Origin: Streptomyces canus 299MFChir4.1
GTDB taxonomy: Bacteria; Actinomycetota; Actinomycetes; Streptomycetales; Streptomycetaceae
DNA length: 64,000 nt
Assembly: GCF_000383615.1 (NCBI RefSeq)
Contig: NZ_KB911593.1
Span: 87,306 to 151,305 of the forward strand
Direction: 5' to 3'
The notes under the pieces are model-generated. The model did not search any database and was not told the DNA's origin. It saw only the letters and a program-made list of their open reading frames with translations. The translations under genes and the position numbers were made by a program. Below, in pieces: positions 1-8,089 of this stretch (positions within the stretch are counted from its first letter, which is position 1; each line of letters starts with the position of its first letter).

Positions 1-58
1 CCACCGAACTCCGACAACCGCCGAGACCCGCCGCACCACCGAACTCCGACGACCGCCG
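1..58. repeat. Imperfect 23-bp direct repeat at window edge
   Basis: Positions 1-23 and 36-58 are the same 23 bases with one mismatch (A16 versus G51), giving a 35-bp period. They lie just beyond the menG stop. The first copy starts at the window edge, so more copies may lie outside. No gene is seen in this stretch. Confidence 0.6.
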
Positions 59-68
59 CCGAGGCCGT

Positions 69-773
69 TCAGCTCTCCTTGACGCCCCGGTGCAGGGCCA
101 CGATCCCGCCCGTCAGGTTCCGCCAGGCCACCTTCGACCAGCCCGCCTTCTGGAGGCGCTCCGCCAGGGCCGGCTGGTTCGGCCAGGCGCGGATGGACTC
201 GGCGAGGTAGACGTACGCGTCGGGGTTGGAGGAGACCGCGCGGGCGACCGGCGGCAGGGCCCGCATCAGGTACTCGGTGTAGACCGTGCGGAACGGCGCC
301 CAGGTCGGGTGGGAGAACTCGCAGATCACGACCCGGCCGCCGGGCCTGGTCACCCGGTACATCTCGCGCAGCGCGGAGTCGGTGTCCTGGACGTTGCGCA
401 GCCCGAAGGAGATGGTGACGGCGTCGAAGGTGTCGTCCTTGAAGGGCAGCCTCGTCGCGTCGCCCGCGGTGAACGGCAGCCAGGTGTGCTTGCGCTTGCC
501 GACCTGGAGCATGCCGAGCGAGAAGTCGCAGGGCACGACGTAGGCGCCGGTGCGGGCGAAGGGCAGCGACGAGGTGGCCGTACCCGCCGCCAGGTCCAGG
601 ATCTTCTGGGCGGGGCGGGCGTCGACGGCCCTGGCGACCTCCTTGCGCCACACCCGGTCCTGGCCGAGCGACAGCACGTCGTTCGTCAGGTCGTACCGTT
701 CCGCCACGTCGTCGAACATCGAGGCGACTTCGTGCGGCTGCTTGTTCAGGGAAGCGCGGGTCACGTTCCCCAT
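69..773 (-). CDS. menG: Demethylmenaquinone methyltransferase
   Basis: A 234-residue class I SAM methyltransferase of the UbiE/MenG family. It would methylate demethylmenaquinone to menaquinone, the last step of the pathway, in the cytoplasm or at the membrane face. Family features visible are the N-terminal FDDVAERYDLTNDVLSLG stretch, the SAM-binding LDLAAGTAT (motif I) and the SFGLRNVQD segment typical of UbiE/MenG. Length is normal for the family. Six other menaquinone genes lie in the window (mqnC, mqnA, mqnE, mqnM, mqnP, mqnL), which supports MenG rather than UbiE, since actinomycetes use menaquinone. The ATG at 773 has only a weak ribosome site; a GTG three codons inside is an alternative. 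Confidence 0.93.
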   Translation of the reverse strand: MGNVTRASLNKQPHEVASMFDDVAERYDLTNDVLSLGQDRVWRKEVARAVDARPAQKILDLAAGTATSSLPFARTGAYVVPCDFSLGMLQVGKRKHTWLPFTAGDATRLPFKDDTFDAVTISFGLRNVQDTDSALREMYRVTRPGGRVVICEFSHPTWAPFRTVYTEYLMRALPPVARAVSSNPDAYVYLAESIRAWPNQPALAERLQKAGWSKVAWRNLTGGIVALHRGVKES

Positions 774-788
774 TCTTGCAGGCCGCCC

Positions 789-2129
789 TCACGAAGAGCC
801 CCGACGCCCTCCCGGAAGAAGCTGCGGCTTCTTCTTCCCGGCCACGTCCTCCACCCATCCGCACAGCAGCACGAACCCCGCGATCAGGATCCAGCCGACG
901 CCGAACATGAACCACTGGCTCTCCAGCGGCAGCCACTTCTCGAACGCGGGCACGTTCCATAGCCGGTCGATCAGCGGCACGGCGAGGATCAGCGCGATCT
1001 CGTGCCACAGGTAGATCGTCACCGCGCGGGAGTTGAAGACCGTCACGACCCGGTCGGTGCGCCGGAAGCGGGTCAGCCAGGCGAAGTCGATCCCGAAGTA
1101 CGACTTGGCCCACATCAGCAGCAGCACGTACCCGGCGGACCAGAAGGCCTGTGCGAGGGGGAGGGCGTCGAGGTCGTACGACTCCGTCTCACCCTGGTGG
1201 GTGAAGGCGTACCAGCCGCCGAACCCGATCGCGGCGAGCGAGAGCAGCACGACGGCCGCCGGCTTCAGCCGCTCCAGGACCCCGTCCCGGTGCGCGAAAC
1301 CGAGGATCCAGCAGAACAGGAAGGTGGCCAGGTCGGTCAGCGCGCTGCCGACGCGGTCGTCCGGCGGCTCCCACAGGAACTGGAAGACCACGATCGGGGC
1401 CAGAGAGAGCACCAGGACCGGCACCGGCGACAGGCGGAAGACCCTCAGCAGCACCGGGGACAGCAGGACGAACCACAGGTACGTCCGCAGGTACCAGAGG
1501 ATCTCCCAGGCCTGCTCACCCCACGCGTTGCCCGGCGGATCGCCGAGCGGCACGACCCAGTAGACGATCTGCCAGCCCGGCATCCAGTCGTGGACCAGCA
1601 TCGCGAGGACCACGAAGACGCCCCAGAACCAGAACGGGGGCAGCAGGCGGCGCAGTCGGCTCCTGATCACCGTGGCCGCCGGGCGCTCCAGGGACTTCGC
1701 CATCAGCGTCCCGGCCAGGCCGAACATGATGCCCATGGAGGGGAAGACCATGCCGGCCCAGGCCCACCCGAACGTGTGATAGGTGACGACGCGGATCAGG
1801 GCGACGGCCCGCAGCGTGTCGAAGTAGCGGTCACGGCCCGGGGGCCGAGACGGAGGCTTCTCCTCCTCCGCCTCGGCGTCAGCGGGGGCATCGAGAACCG
1901 GTGGCTCCGGCTCCTGCTCCACCACCGGCAACGGGGACGAGGACGGGGACGGGGCGTCCGGCACGCCCTGTCCGTAGTACCCGGGGTCGACGTCATCCTG
2001 GGGATACGGCTGCCGCGTGCAGGAGTGCTGTGGATACGACTGCTGCGGATACCCCGAGTACCCGTACTCCTGGTCGTACCCCTGTTGCGGGTGCCCCTGT
2101 TGCGGATACCCCTGCTGCTCCCAGCTCAT
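789..2129 (-). CDS. Acyltransferase 3 family membrane protein
   Basis: A 446-residue integral membrane acyltransferase (acyltransferase 3/OafA-NodX type). The first ~90 residues are a Gln/Pro/Tyr/Gly-rich tail with PQQGY-like repeats and a Glu/Pro-rich linker. Then comes the family opening RDRYFDTLRAVALIRVVTYH and about ten membrane segments. The ATG at 2127-2129 shares one base with the stop of the deacetylase/glycosyltransferase gene (TGATG), so the two are translationally coupled. The context suggests that it O-acylates, for example acetylates or succinylates, the secreted polysaccharide made by its neighbour. Longer upstream reading in this frame lies inside the neighbouring gene and is not used. 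The acyl donor and acceptor cannot be told. Confidence 0.85.
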   Translation of the reverse strand: MSWEQQGYPQQGHPQQGYDQEYGYSGYPQQSYPQHSCTRQPYPQDDVDPGYYGQGVPDAPSPSSSPLPVVEQEPEPPVLDAPADAEAEEEKPPSRPPGRDRYFDTLRAVALIRVVTYHTFGWAWAGMVFPSMGIMFGLAGTLMAKSLERPAATVIRSRLRRLLPPFWFWGVFVVLAMLVHDWMPGWQIVYWVVPLGDPPGNAWGEQAWEILWYLRTYLWFVLLSPVLLRVFRLSPVPVLVLSLAPIVVFQFLWEPPDDRVGSALTDLATFLFCWILGFAHRDGVLERLKPAAVVLLSLAAIGFGGWYAFTHQGETESYDLDALPLAQAFWSAGYVLLLMWAKSYFGIDFAWLTRFRRTDRVVTVFNSRAVTIYLWHEIALILAVPLIDRLWNVPAFEKWLPLESQWFMFGVGWILIAGFVLLCGWVEDVAGKKKPQLLPGGRRGSS

Positions 2130-4405
2130 CAGCCGACCCCCGCCGGGGTGCCGACCTCGCCGGTCCGTTTCAGCTTCTGCCAGCGCAGACGGCCGCCGGT
2201 GAGCGCCGTGATGCAGGAGTGGATGAGGACGAGGTACATCATCTGGCGGTAGGCCAGCTGCTGGAACGGCATCATCAGCAGATAGCGGTACTTCTCCTTG
2301 TCCAGCCTGAAGGCGTACGCCGCGCACACGAGCTGGATGCCGAGGACCGCGAGCCACGCGTACAGCGCCGCCCGGAAGTCGACGAAGATCATCGAGTAGG
2401 CGGTGAACACGTCGATCAGCGGGGCGAAGACCGGCGTGACGATCTGGAAGATCACCACCAGCGGCATGCCGACCCGGCCGAAGCGGCCCGAGGGCCCCTT
2501 GTCGGTGAGGGACCCGCGGTGCTTCCACAGCGCCTGCATGGTGCCGTACGACCACCGGTAGCGCTGCGACCACAGCTGCTTGAGGGAGCCGGGCGCCTCG
2601 GTCCACGCGCGTGCGTGCTCCTGGTAGACGACCCGCCGGCCCGCGCGGTGCATCGCGATGGTGATGTCCGTGTCCTCGGCGAGGGTGTCCTCGCTCATGC
2701 CGCCGACCAGGAGCACCGCCTCCCGGCGGAACGCGCCGATCGCGCCCGGGATGGTGGGCATGCAGCGCAGCAGGTCGTACATCCGGCGGTCGAGGTTGAA
2801 GCCCATCACGTACTCGATGTGCTGCCAGGCGCCGATGACCGTGTCGCGGTTGCCGACCTTGGCGTTTCCGGCGACCGCGCCGACCTCCGGGTCCGCGAAG
2901 GGCTGCACCAGCTGCCGTACGGTGTCCGGCTCGAAGACGGTGTCGCCGTCCATCATCACGACGATGTCGTGGCTGGCGCTGCGCACCCCGTTGTTGAGGG
3001 CGGCCGGCTTGCCCGCGTTCTCCTGGCGGATGACACGGACGTTCGTCATGCCCAGGGAGCGGGCCGCCTCGCGGGCGATCTCGGAGGTGCCGTCCGAGGA
3101 GCCGTCGTCGACGACGATGACCTCGATCGGATGGGTGCTCCTCGCGAGCGACTCCAGGGTGTTGGCGATGCACTCCTTCTCGTTGTACGCCGGGACGATC
3201 ACCGTCACCGGCCGGGTGACCGTGGGCCCCCAGCTGAAGCGGCGTTTGTTGCGCAGTCTGTAGTGGCGGCGGGCGAGGATCAGCATCATCCCGAACCGCC
3301 CCATCACTGCCACGCCCACGATCACGAGCCCGACCGACAGCGTGGGCACGGTGTACTCGGCGACGGCGACGGCCGCGACGAGCGCCTTGCCCTCGTAGAG
3401 GGTCGCGCCGGTGGCCTCGCGGTGCGCGGCCTGGAGACGGTCGGTGCCGTCGGCGTTCGGGCCGTTCGCAGCCCCCTGGGGCTGCTGCCGGCCGGTCTGC
3501 CCGCCCGCCGGAGCGCTGTTCGTGTTCTGCGCCTCGATGACTCCGCTGATGGTGGTGAAGGTGTAGCCCTTCGCCCGCATCTTCTCGATGTACTCCGGCA
3601 GCGCTTTGATCGTCTGCTCCCGGTCACCGCCGGCGTCGTGCATCAGCACCGAGGCGCCCGAGGTCCCGGACGGGGTGGCCCACTTGACGATCTTCGAGAC
3701 GCCCGGCTTCTTCCAGTCGTCGCTGTCGGTGTCGACGAAGACGCTGGTGTAGCCCTCCTCGCCGAGCTTCTTGTAGACGGGCCAGCTGTAGTTGTCGATG
3801 GCGTCCGTCTCCGAGGAGTACGGCGCCCGGAACAGCGTGGTGGTGATGCCGGCCGCGCCCGCGAGGGCGAGCTGCGTCTGGGTCATCTCGCGCCGGATGC
3901 GGGCGTCGCTCTGGTAGGAGAGGTCGACGTGGGTGAAGGTGTGGATGCCCACCTCATTGCCCTGGTCGACCATGTCCTTCACGATCCCCGGGTAGCGCGA
4001 GACCATCGAGCCCACCAGGAAGAAGGTCGCCGGGACGTCGTACTTCTCCAGGATCTTCAGGACCTGGGGCGTGTACGTCGGGTTCGGGCCGTCGTCGAAG
4101 GTGAGCGCGATCGTCTTGGACGGTACGGAGGTCGTGGTCGCCTGGCCGCCCCGGAAGCTGATGATCGGCCCGCCGCCCAGGATCTTGTCGGGGACCTTGC
4201 TGGAGCCGGCGCCGTCGCGCACCCGCTGGTCGCCGCCGACCTCGGCGCGCAGATAGCCGTCGAGCAGCATCACGCTGGTCAGGCCGAGCAGGAGCAGCAG
4301 GGCGAGGATGACCCGCGGTTTCTGCAGCGCCGCGGCCTTGCCCGCCGCCCGCTCGATGCGGGTGGGGGCACGCCGGCGGCCGCGGGAGGGCGTCGTCGTG
4401 GTCAT
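2129..4405 (-). CDS. Bifunctional polysaccharide deacetylase / family 2 glycosyltransferase
   Basis: A 758-residue fused enzyme. After one membrane segment (about 31-50) an extracytoplasmic NodB deacetylase domain follows, with TFDDGPNP at 102-109, HTFTH at 154-158 and RAPY at 193-196, the metal and catalytic motifs. A second membrane segment (about 341-368) leads to a processive family 2 glycosyltransferase with MDGDT (485), EDTD (577) and QRYRW (614-618), then C-terminal membrane helices. This layout can polymerise and export a beta-linked polymer, probably amino-sugar based, and de-N-acetylate it outside. It resembles the MatB-type enzyme for poly-N-acetylglucosamine-like adhesive polymer in Streptomyces; that match is from memory of the architecture. 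It is coupled to the acyltransferase gene downstream. Confidence 0.9.
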   Translation of the reverse strand: MTTTTPSRGRRRAPTRIERAAGKAAALQKPRVILALLLLLGLTSVMLLDGYLRAEVGGDQRVRDGAGSSKVPDKILGGGPIISFRGGQATTTSVPSKTIALTFDDGPNPTYTPQVLKILEKYDVPATFFLVGSMVSRYPGIVKDMVDQGNEVGIHTFTHVDLSYQSDARIRREMTQTQLALAGAAGITTTLFRAPYSSETDAIDNYSWPVYKKLGEEGYTSVFVDTDSDDWKKPGVSKIVKWATPSGTSGASVLMHDAGGDREQTIKALPEYIEKMRAKGYTFTTISGVIEAQNTNSAPAGGQTGRQQPQGAANGPNADGTDRLQAAHREATGATLYEGKALVAAVAVAEYTVPTLSVGLVIVGVAVMGRFGMMLILARRHYRLRNKRRFSWGPTVTRPVTVIVPAYNEKECIANTLESLARSTHPIEVIVVDDGSSDGTSEIAREAARSLGMTNVRVIRQENAGKPAALNNGVRSASHDIVVMMDGDTVFEPDTVRQLVQPFADPEVGAVAGNAKVGNRDTVIGAWQHIEYVMGFNLDRRMYDLLRCMPTIPGAIGAFRREAVLLVGGMSEDTLAEDTDITIAMHRAGRRVVYQEHARAWTEAPGSLKQLWSQRYRWSYGTMQALWKHRGSLTDKGPSGRFGRVGMPLVVIFQIVTPVFAPLIDVFTAYSMIFVDFRAALYAWLAVLGIQLVCAAYAFRLDKEKYRYLLMMPFQQLAYRQMMYLVLIHSCITALTGGRLRWQKLKRTGEVGTPAGVG

Positions 4406-4422
4406 GTGGTGGGCCGTTCCGG

Positions 4423-4824
4423 TCAGTTGGAGGCCGCGGAGGCGGTCGCGGTCGGGGCGGCGCTCGGCGGAGCGCCCGTGGCGGTGCCGGTGGGCGGGGC
4501 GCCCGTGGGCCTCGACGGCGGGGTGCCGACACCGCCCTGCGGCTGGAGACCGCCGGGGCCGGAGTTCGACGAACCGCCGGGGCCGCCGCCCGCGAAGGGC
4601 AGCAGGGTCGTGCTGGAGACGCCGATGCCCATGAAGGCCAGGCCCAGCACGACGGCGTACCCGAGGGACAGGACACCGAGGAGAAGGCCGATGCGGCGCA
4701 GCATCCTGGAGCGGCGTCCGGAGTTGTCAACGAACACGGGACCCTCGGCGGACCCGTTACTACCGCGTTTGCGGCGGCGACCGCGCGTGTCCGCACGGTT
4801 TTCGGTGGCAGTCTCGAAATGCAT
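4423..4824 (-). CDS. Small membrane-anchored Pro/Gly/Ala-rich protein
   Basis: A 133-residue protein with a basic cytoplasmic N-terminus (GRRRKRG near 17), one membrane segment (about 44-68) and an outside tail made almost wholly of Pro, Gly, Ala, Ser and Thr. It ends 17 bp before the deacetylase/glycosyltransferase gene, so it is the first gene of a three-gene operon. Its place and topology suggest an accessory of the polymer synthase, such as the small partner in MatAB-type loci, but no catalytic motif is seen. The tail could cross part of the cell wall. The function is not known. Confidence 0.7.
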   Translation of the reverse strand: MHFETATENRADTRGRRRKRGSNGSAEGPVFVDNSGRRSRMLRRIGLLLGVLSLGYAVVLGLAFMGIGVSSTTLLPFAGGGPGGSSNSGPGGLQPQGGVGTPPSRPTGAPPTGTATGAPPSAAPTATASAASN

Positions 4825-5129
4825 TCCCCAGACGCTAAGGAGTCTTTATGTGACCGAGTCGGCCGTTCTTGTGAGACGCATAGGAGAAACGCCATAACCT
4901 GTCTTTCTCCTGAGAGACTTCGTGAACACCTGCGCGGGTCGCCATGGAGGCAAGTGCACCGAATGCCCCGTTCATTTCGCCCGATTGGCCTGGTTCACGC
5001 AATGCCGCCCGTGGATCTCCTATGGATCGACTGTCGCCTTGAACACCGGCTCCGCATGAGACGTTCTCTTTTTGAATAAGCCTTTGTTTCGAGCCTGAGA
5101 CGAACATCACGAGAGCGGGTGCATGAACA
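4825..5129. other. Divergent intergenic region
   Basis: About 305 bp separate two divergent genes (minus-strand polysaccharide operon, plus-strand lipoprotein). The stretch has visibly lower GC than its surroundings and must hold both promoters. I see no clear RNA gene or strong hairpin. Short open frames here lack family features and typical codon use. Confidence 0.5.
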
Positions 5130-6158
5130 ATGCGGGGTTTCCTGAGGCCGACCGCCGGGCTCACTTGTCTGCTTGCCCTGGCCGCCACGGGGTGTTCCGC
5201 GGAGTCCGGGACCGCGCGGGAAGCGACACCGGCAGCGACGCCGTCAGTGACGCAGAAGGCCACCCAGGCAGCCTCGTCCACCACCTCCTACGCCCCGTAC
5301 GTGAGCGCCACCGATGCCTCGGACAACGACTCCGCGGGCTCGCCCTCGGTGTACAACCTCGCGTTCGTGATCGCCGACGGGAGTGACTGCACACCGTCCT
5401 GGAACGGCACGTCCGCCATCGGCGACTCGTCGGTCACCTCCCGGATCGGCGCGCTGAAGGAGAACGGGGGGCAGGTCCGGGTCTCCTTCGGCGGGGCGTC
5501 CGGGAAGGAGCTGGCCGAGACCTGCTCCAGTGCGGCGAAGCTTGCGGCGGCTTACGGGAAGGCGCTGGACGCGGCCGGTTCCTCGCTCGCCGACTTCGAC
5601 ATCGAGGGGGACGCGCTGACCGACTCGGACTCGGTGGATCTGCGGTCCGAGGCGATCGCGTCGCTCCAGGAGGAACGGAGCGATCTCGCCGTGTCGTTCA
5701 CGCTTCCCGTGATGCCGTCCGGGCTCGACGACGACAGCGTGGCGTTGCTGGAGTCCGCGAACAACAAGTCGGTTCAGGTCTCGACGGTCAACATCATGAC
5801 GATGAACTACGGGGAGTCCTACGACGGGGACATGGGGGCCTACGCGATCACCTCGGCGAAGGCGGCGCAGGCGCAGTTGAAGTCGGTCTTCGGAACGTCC
5901 GACTCCACTGCGTGGCGGGCCATGGCGCTCACCTCGATGATCGGGACGAATGACGTGGACGGGGAGACGTTCACGTTGTCCGACGCGGCGCAGGTGCGGG
6001 CTTTTGCTGAGGCGAAAGAGGTGGCCTGGGTATCCATGTGGTCCACGTTTCGGGATCAGCAGTGTGAGTCGGGGGACTCCGATGAGGATGACCCGTTGAC
6101 CAATTGCAGTGGGGTTTCCCAGAGTTCGGGGGCGTTTGGGGAGGCGTTGGCGGGTTGA
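5130..6158 (+). CDS. Secreted lipoprotein with glycoside hydrolase family 18-like domain
   Basis: A 342-residue exported protein. The signal peptide ends in a lipobox (LAATGC, Cys22), so it is probably a lipoprotein. A Thr/Ala/Ser-rich linker (23-70) leads to a TIM-barrel-like domain with ADFDIEG at 154-160, matching the family 18 core D-x-D-x-E with Glu159 as the likely acid. The MTMNYG strand further on is also typical. The expected substrates are chitin or related beta-1,4-GlcNAc polymers. It lies divergent from a polymer synthesis operon whose product may be GlcNAc-based, so a role in trimming that polymer is possible. It lacks carbohydrate-binding modules and is shorter than secreted chitinases. 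Confidence 0.8.
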   Translation: MRGFLRPTAGLTCLLALAATGCSAESGTAREATPAATPSVTQKATQAASSTTSYAPYVSATDASDNDSAGSPSVYNLAFVIADGSDCTPSWNGTSAIGDSSVTSRIGALKENGGQVRVSFGGASGKELAETCSSAAKLAAAYGKALDAAGSSLADFDIEGDALTDSDSVDLRSEAIASLQEERSDLAVSFTLPVMPSGLDDDSVALLESANNKSVQVSTVNIMTMNYGESYDGDMGAYAITSAKAAQAQLKSVFGTSDSTAWRAMALTSMIGTNDVDGETFTLSDAAQVRAFAEAKEVAWVSMWSTFRDQQCESGDSDEDDPLTNCSGVSQSSGAFGEALAG

Positions 6159-6167
6159 GTTCCGAGT

Positions 6168-6232
6168 GCGGGCCTGTGGGGGCTGGTCGCGCCCGCGCGG
6201 CGGAGCCGCACATTGATACAGCCCCGCGCCCC
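6168..6232 (-). repeat. Dispersed Streptomyces-type intergenic repeat (copy 1)
   Basis: On the minus strand this reads a GGGGCGCGGGG block, then TGCGGCTCCGCCGCG and GGGCGCGACCAGCC. The same unit is found at 26517-26583 and 48470-48538, with a divergent form at 29693-29740. GCGGCTCCGCCGC can fold as a hairpin. It lies between two convergent genes, so it may act as a terminator. Confidence 0.75.
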
Positions 6233-6241
6233 CAAAAGCTC

Positions 6242-6790
6242 TTACCTGCGCCTGTGCAGCAAGCGGCCCCTGATCACCGTGGCCACGCATTCCGGTGCGT
6301 CGAAGACCGCGAACGTCGCTTCCGCACCCGGAACCAAGGCGGGCGGTACCGCTTCCGTGGCCCCGTCCTGAATCCTCAGGCCCGACCTGTGGACGGCGTC
6401 GATCACGGCGGGGCGCCTCAGCGGACCCACCACCGCCACCGTCCCCCGCGCCAGCAACCGCTGTACGCCCCGTCTCGCGCTCGCGCCCCATCGCGTATCC
6501 GTCATGGCGAGGGACGCCAGCGCCTCGCCCGTGAGGGGCTCGGTGCCCAAGTCCTCCCGGGGGTCCGGGTGGTAGGACCGCTCCAGGAGTTCCGGGCCGT
6601 GCGGCTCGAGCAGGCCCGGGGTGAGAACTCCCGGCCAGCGGCGGACCCTTGCGGACGGGTGTGCGGCCGCCAGGTCGTCGTACACCTCCACGGCGGCGAT
6701 CCGCTGCCCCTCGACCAGTACCGCCCCACCGGGCAGCGGTGATCTTCCGCCGCCCGGGACGAGCAGGTCGGCGGTGTGGATCGTCAGCAC
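6242..6790 (-). CDS. Short amidohydrolase-like protein (imidazolonepropionase-like composite domain)
   Basis: A 182-residue protein that looks like the beta-sandwich part of a metal-dependent amidohydrolase: an N-terminal ADLLVPGG...VLVEGQRIAAVE strand set, GVLTPGLLEPHG where HxH would be expected, and a C-terminal GAEATFAVFDAP...VIRGRLL strand set. The metal-binding TIM barrel is almost wholly missing, as are the HxH and later His/Asp ligands. It ends 7 bp upstream of the position where mqnC ends, so both are read in one direction. Aminofutalosine deaminases of the menaquinone route are amidohydrolases, but this stub cannot be one. It may be structural, regulatory or a decayed paralogue. Confidence 0.65.
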   Translation of the reverse strand: MLTIHTADLLVPGGGRSPLPGGAVLVEGQRIAAVEVYDDLAAAHPSARVRRWPGVLTPGLLEPHGPELLERSYHPDPREDLGTEPLTGEALASLAMTDTRWGASARRGVQRLLARGTVAVVGPLRRPAVIDAVHRSGLRIQDGATEAVPPALVPGAEATFAVFDAPECVATVIRGRLLHRRR

Positions 6791-6797
6791 CGCACGC

Positions 6798-7997
6798 CTA
6801 GTTGGACGCGAGGATCTTCAGCTCGGGGTGTGCCGTGCCGCCCTCGATCGCCGTGGAGGAGATGTGGGACATCACGCGCGCGTCGACCGGGTCGTTAGCG
6901 GGGTCGTCGTGGACGACGAGGTGTTCGTACGTCGTGGCGCGCTGGGCCGGGACCCGACCCGCGGTGCGGATCATGTCGATCATTTCCTGGAGGTTGGAGC
7001 GGTGCTTGGCGCCGGCCGCCGAGACGACGTTCTCCTCCAGCATGACCGAGCCGAGGTCGTCCGCGCCGTAGTGCAGGGTCAGCTGGCCCGCGTCCTGGCC
7101 GGTGGTGAGCCAGGAGCCCTGGATGTGGGCAATGTTGTCCATGAAGAGCCGGGAGATCGCGATCATCCGCAGGTACTCGAAGATCGTGGCCTGTGTGCGG
7201 CCCTTCAGGTGGTTGTTCATCGGCTGGTAGAGGTACGGGATGAAGGCCCGGAAGCCGCCCGTGCGGTCCTGTACGTCACGGATCATCCGCAGGTGCTCGA
7301 TGCGCTCGGCGTTGGTCTCGCCGGTGCCCATGAGCATGGTCGAGGTGGACTCCACGCCCAGGTTGTGCGCCGTCTCCATGATCTCCAGCCAGCGCTCGCC
7401 GGACTCCTTGAGCGGCGCGATGGCCTTGCGGGGGCGCTCGGGGAGCATCTCGGCACCGGCGCCCGCGAAGGAGTCGAGGCCGGCCGCGTGGATGCGCTGG
7501 ATGGCCTCCTCCACGCTCACCTTGGAGATCCGGGCCATGTGCTCGACCTCGGAGGCACCGAGGGAGTGGATGACCAGCTGGGGGAACTCCCGCTTGATCG
7601 CCGCGAAGTGCTTCTCGTAGTACTCGACGCCGTAGTCGGGGTGGTGGCCGCCCTGGAACATGATCTGCGTGCCGCCGAGTTCGACGGTCTCCGCGCAGCG
7701 GCGCAGGATGTCGTCCAGGTCGCGGGTCCAGCCCTTGTCCTTGGCGGTGGGCGGGGCGTAGAAGGCGCAGAACTTGCACGCCGTGACGCACACGTTGGTG
7801 TAGTTGATGTTCCGCTCGATGATGTACGTCGCGATGTGCTCGGTACCCGCGTACCGGCGGCGGCGCACCGCGTCCGCGGCGGAGCCCAGCGCGTGCAGCG
7901 GGGCGTCGCGGTAGAGGTCGAGCGCCTCCTCCGGAGTGATGCGCCCACCCTCGGCGGCACGGTCGAGGACGGACTGAAGGTCGGCCTTCTCGGTCAC
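6798..7997 (-). CDS. mqnC: Cyclic dehypoxanthine futalosine synthase
   Basis: A 399-residue radical SAM enzyme that cyclises dehypoxanthine futalosine in the futalosine menaquinone pathway. The cluster-binding C-x3-C-x2-C is at Cys70, Cys74 and Cys77 (CVTACKFC), preceded by ERNINYTNVC as in MqnC. The GGHHPDYGVEYYE stretch and the QGSWLTTG segment are family hallmarks. The start is taken as GTG at 7997, since GAAAGG lies 9 bases upstream; the open frame runs on upstream without family similarity. Length agrees with known MqnC. The next genes upstream (prepilin peptidase, kinase) are separated by about 90 bp. Confidence 0.95.
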   Translation of the reverse strand: MTEKADLQSVLDRAAEGGRITPEEALDLYRDAPLHALGSAADAVRRRRYAGTEHIATYIIERNINYTNVCVTACKFCAFYAPPTAKDKGWTRDLDDILRRCAETVELGGTQIMFQGGHHPDYGVEYYEKHFAAIKREFPQLVIHSLGASEVEHMARISKVSVEEAIQRIHAAGLDSFAGAGAEMLPERPRKAIAPLKESGERWLEIMETAHNLGVESTSTMLMGTGETNAERIEHLRMIRDVQDRTGGFRAFIPYLYQPMNNHLKGRTQATIFEYLRMIAISRLFMDNIAHIQGSWLTTGQDAGQLTLHYGADDLGSVMLEENVVSAAGAKHRSNLQEMIDMIRTAGRVPAQRATTYEHLVVHDDPANDPVDARVMSHISSTAIEGGTAHPELKILASN

Positions 7998-8089
7998 CGG
8001 GGCGTGCCTTTCGTCAAGGGTTCTGGCGGTCTGGGCCAGCCTACGCCAGCCCTGTGACAAGCCGTATGTCAGGCCGTGCGCCCTCGCCC

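Noticed and set aside
1901..4897. Very long plus-strand open frame (about 1000 codons) opposite the deacetylase/glycosyltransferase gene
   Set aside because: High GC DNA makes long antisense frames. Its protein is Arg/Gly/Asp/His-rich without any domain, while the minus strand holds a complete enzyme with all motifs.
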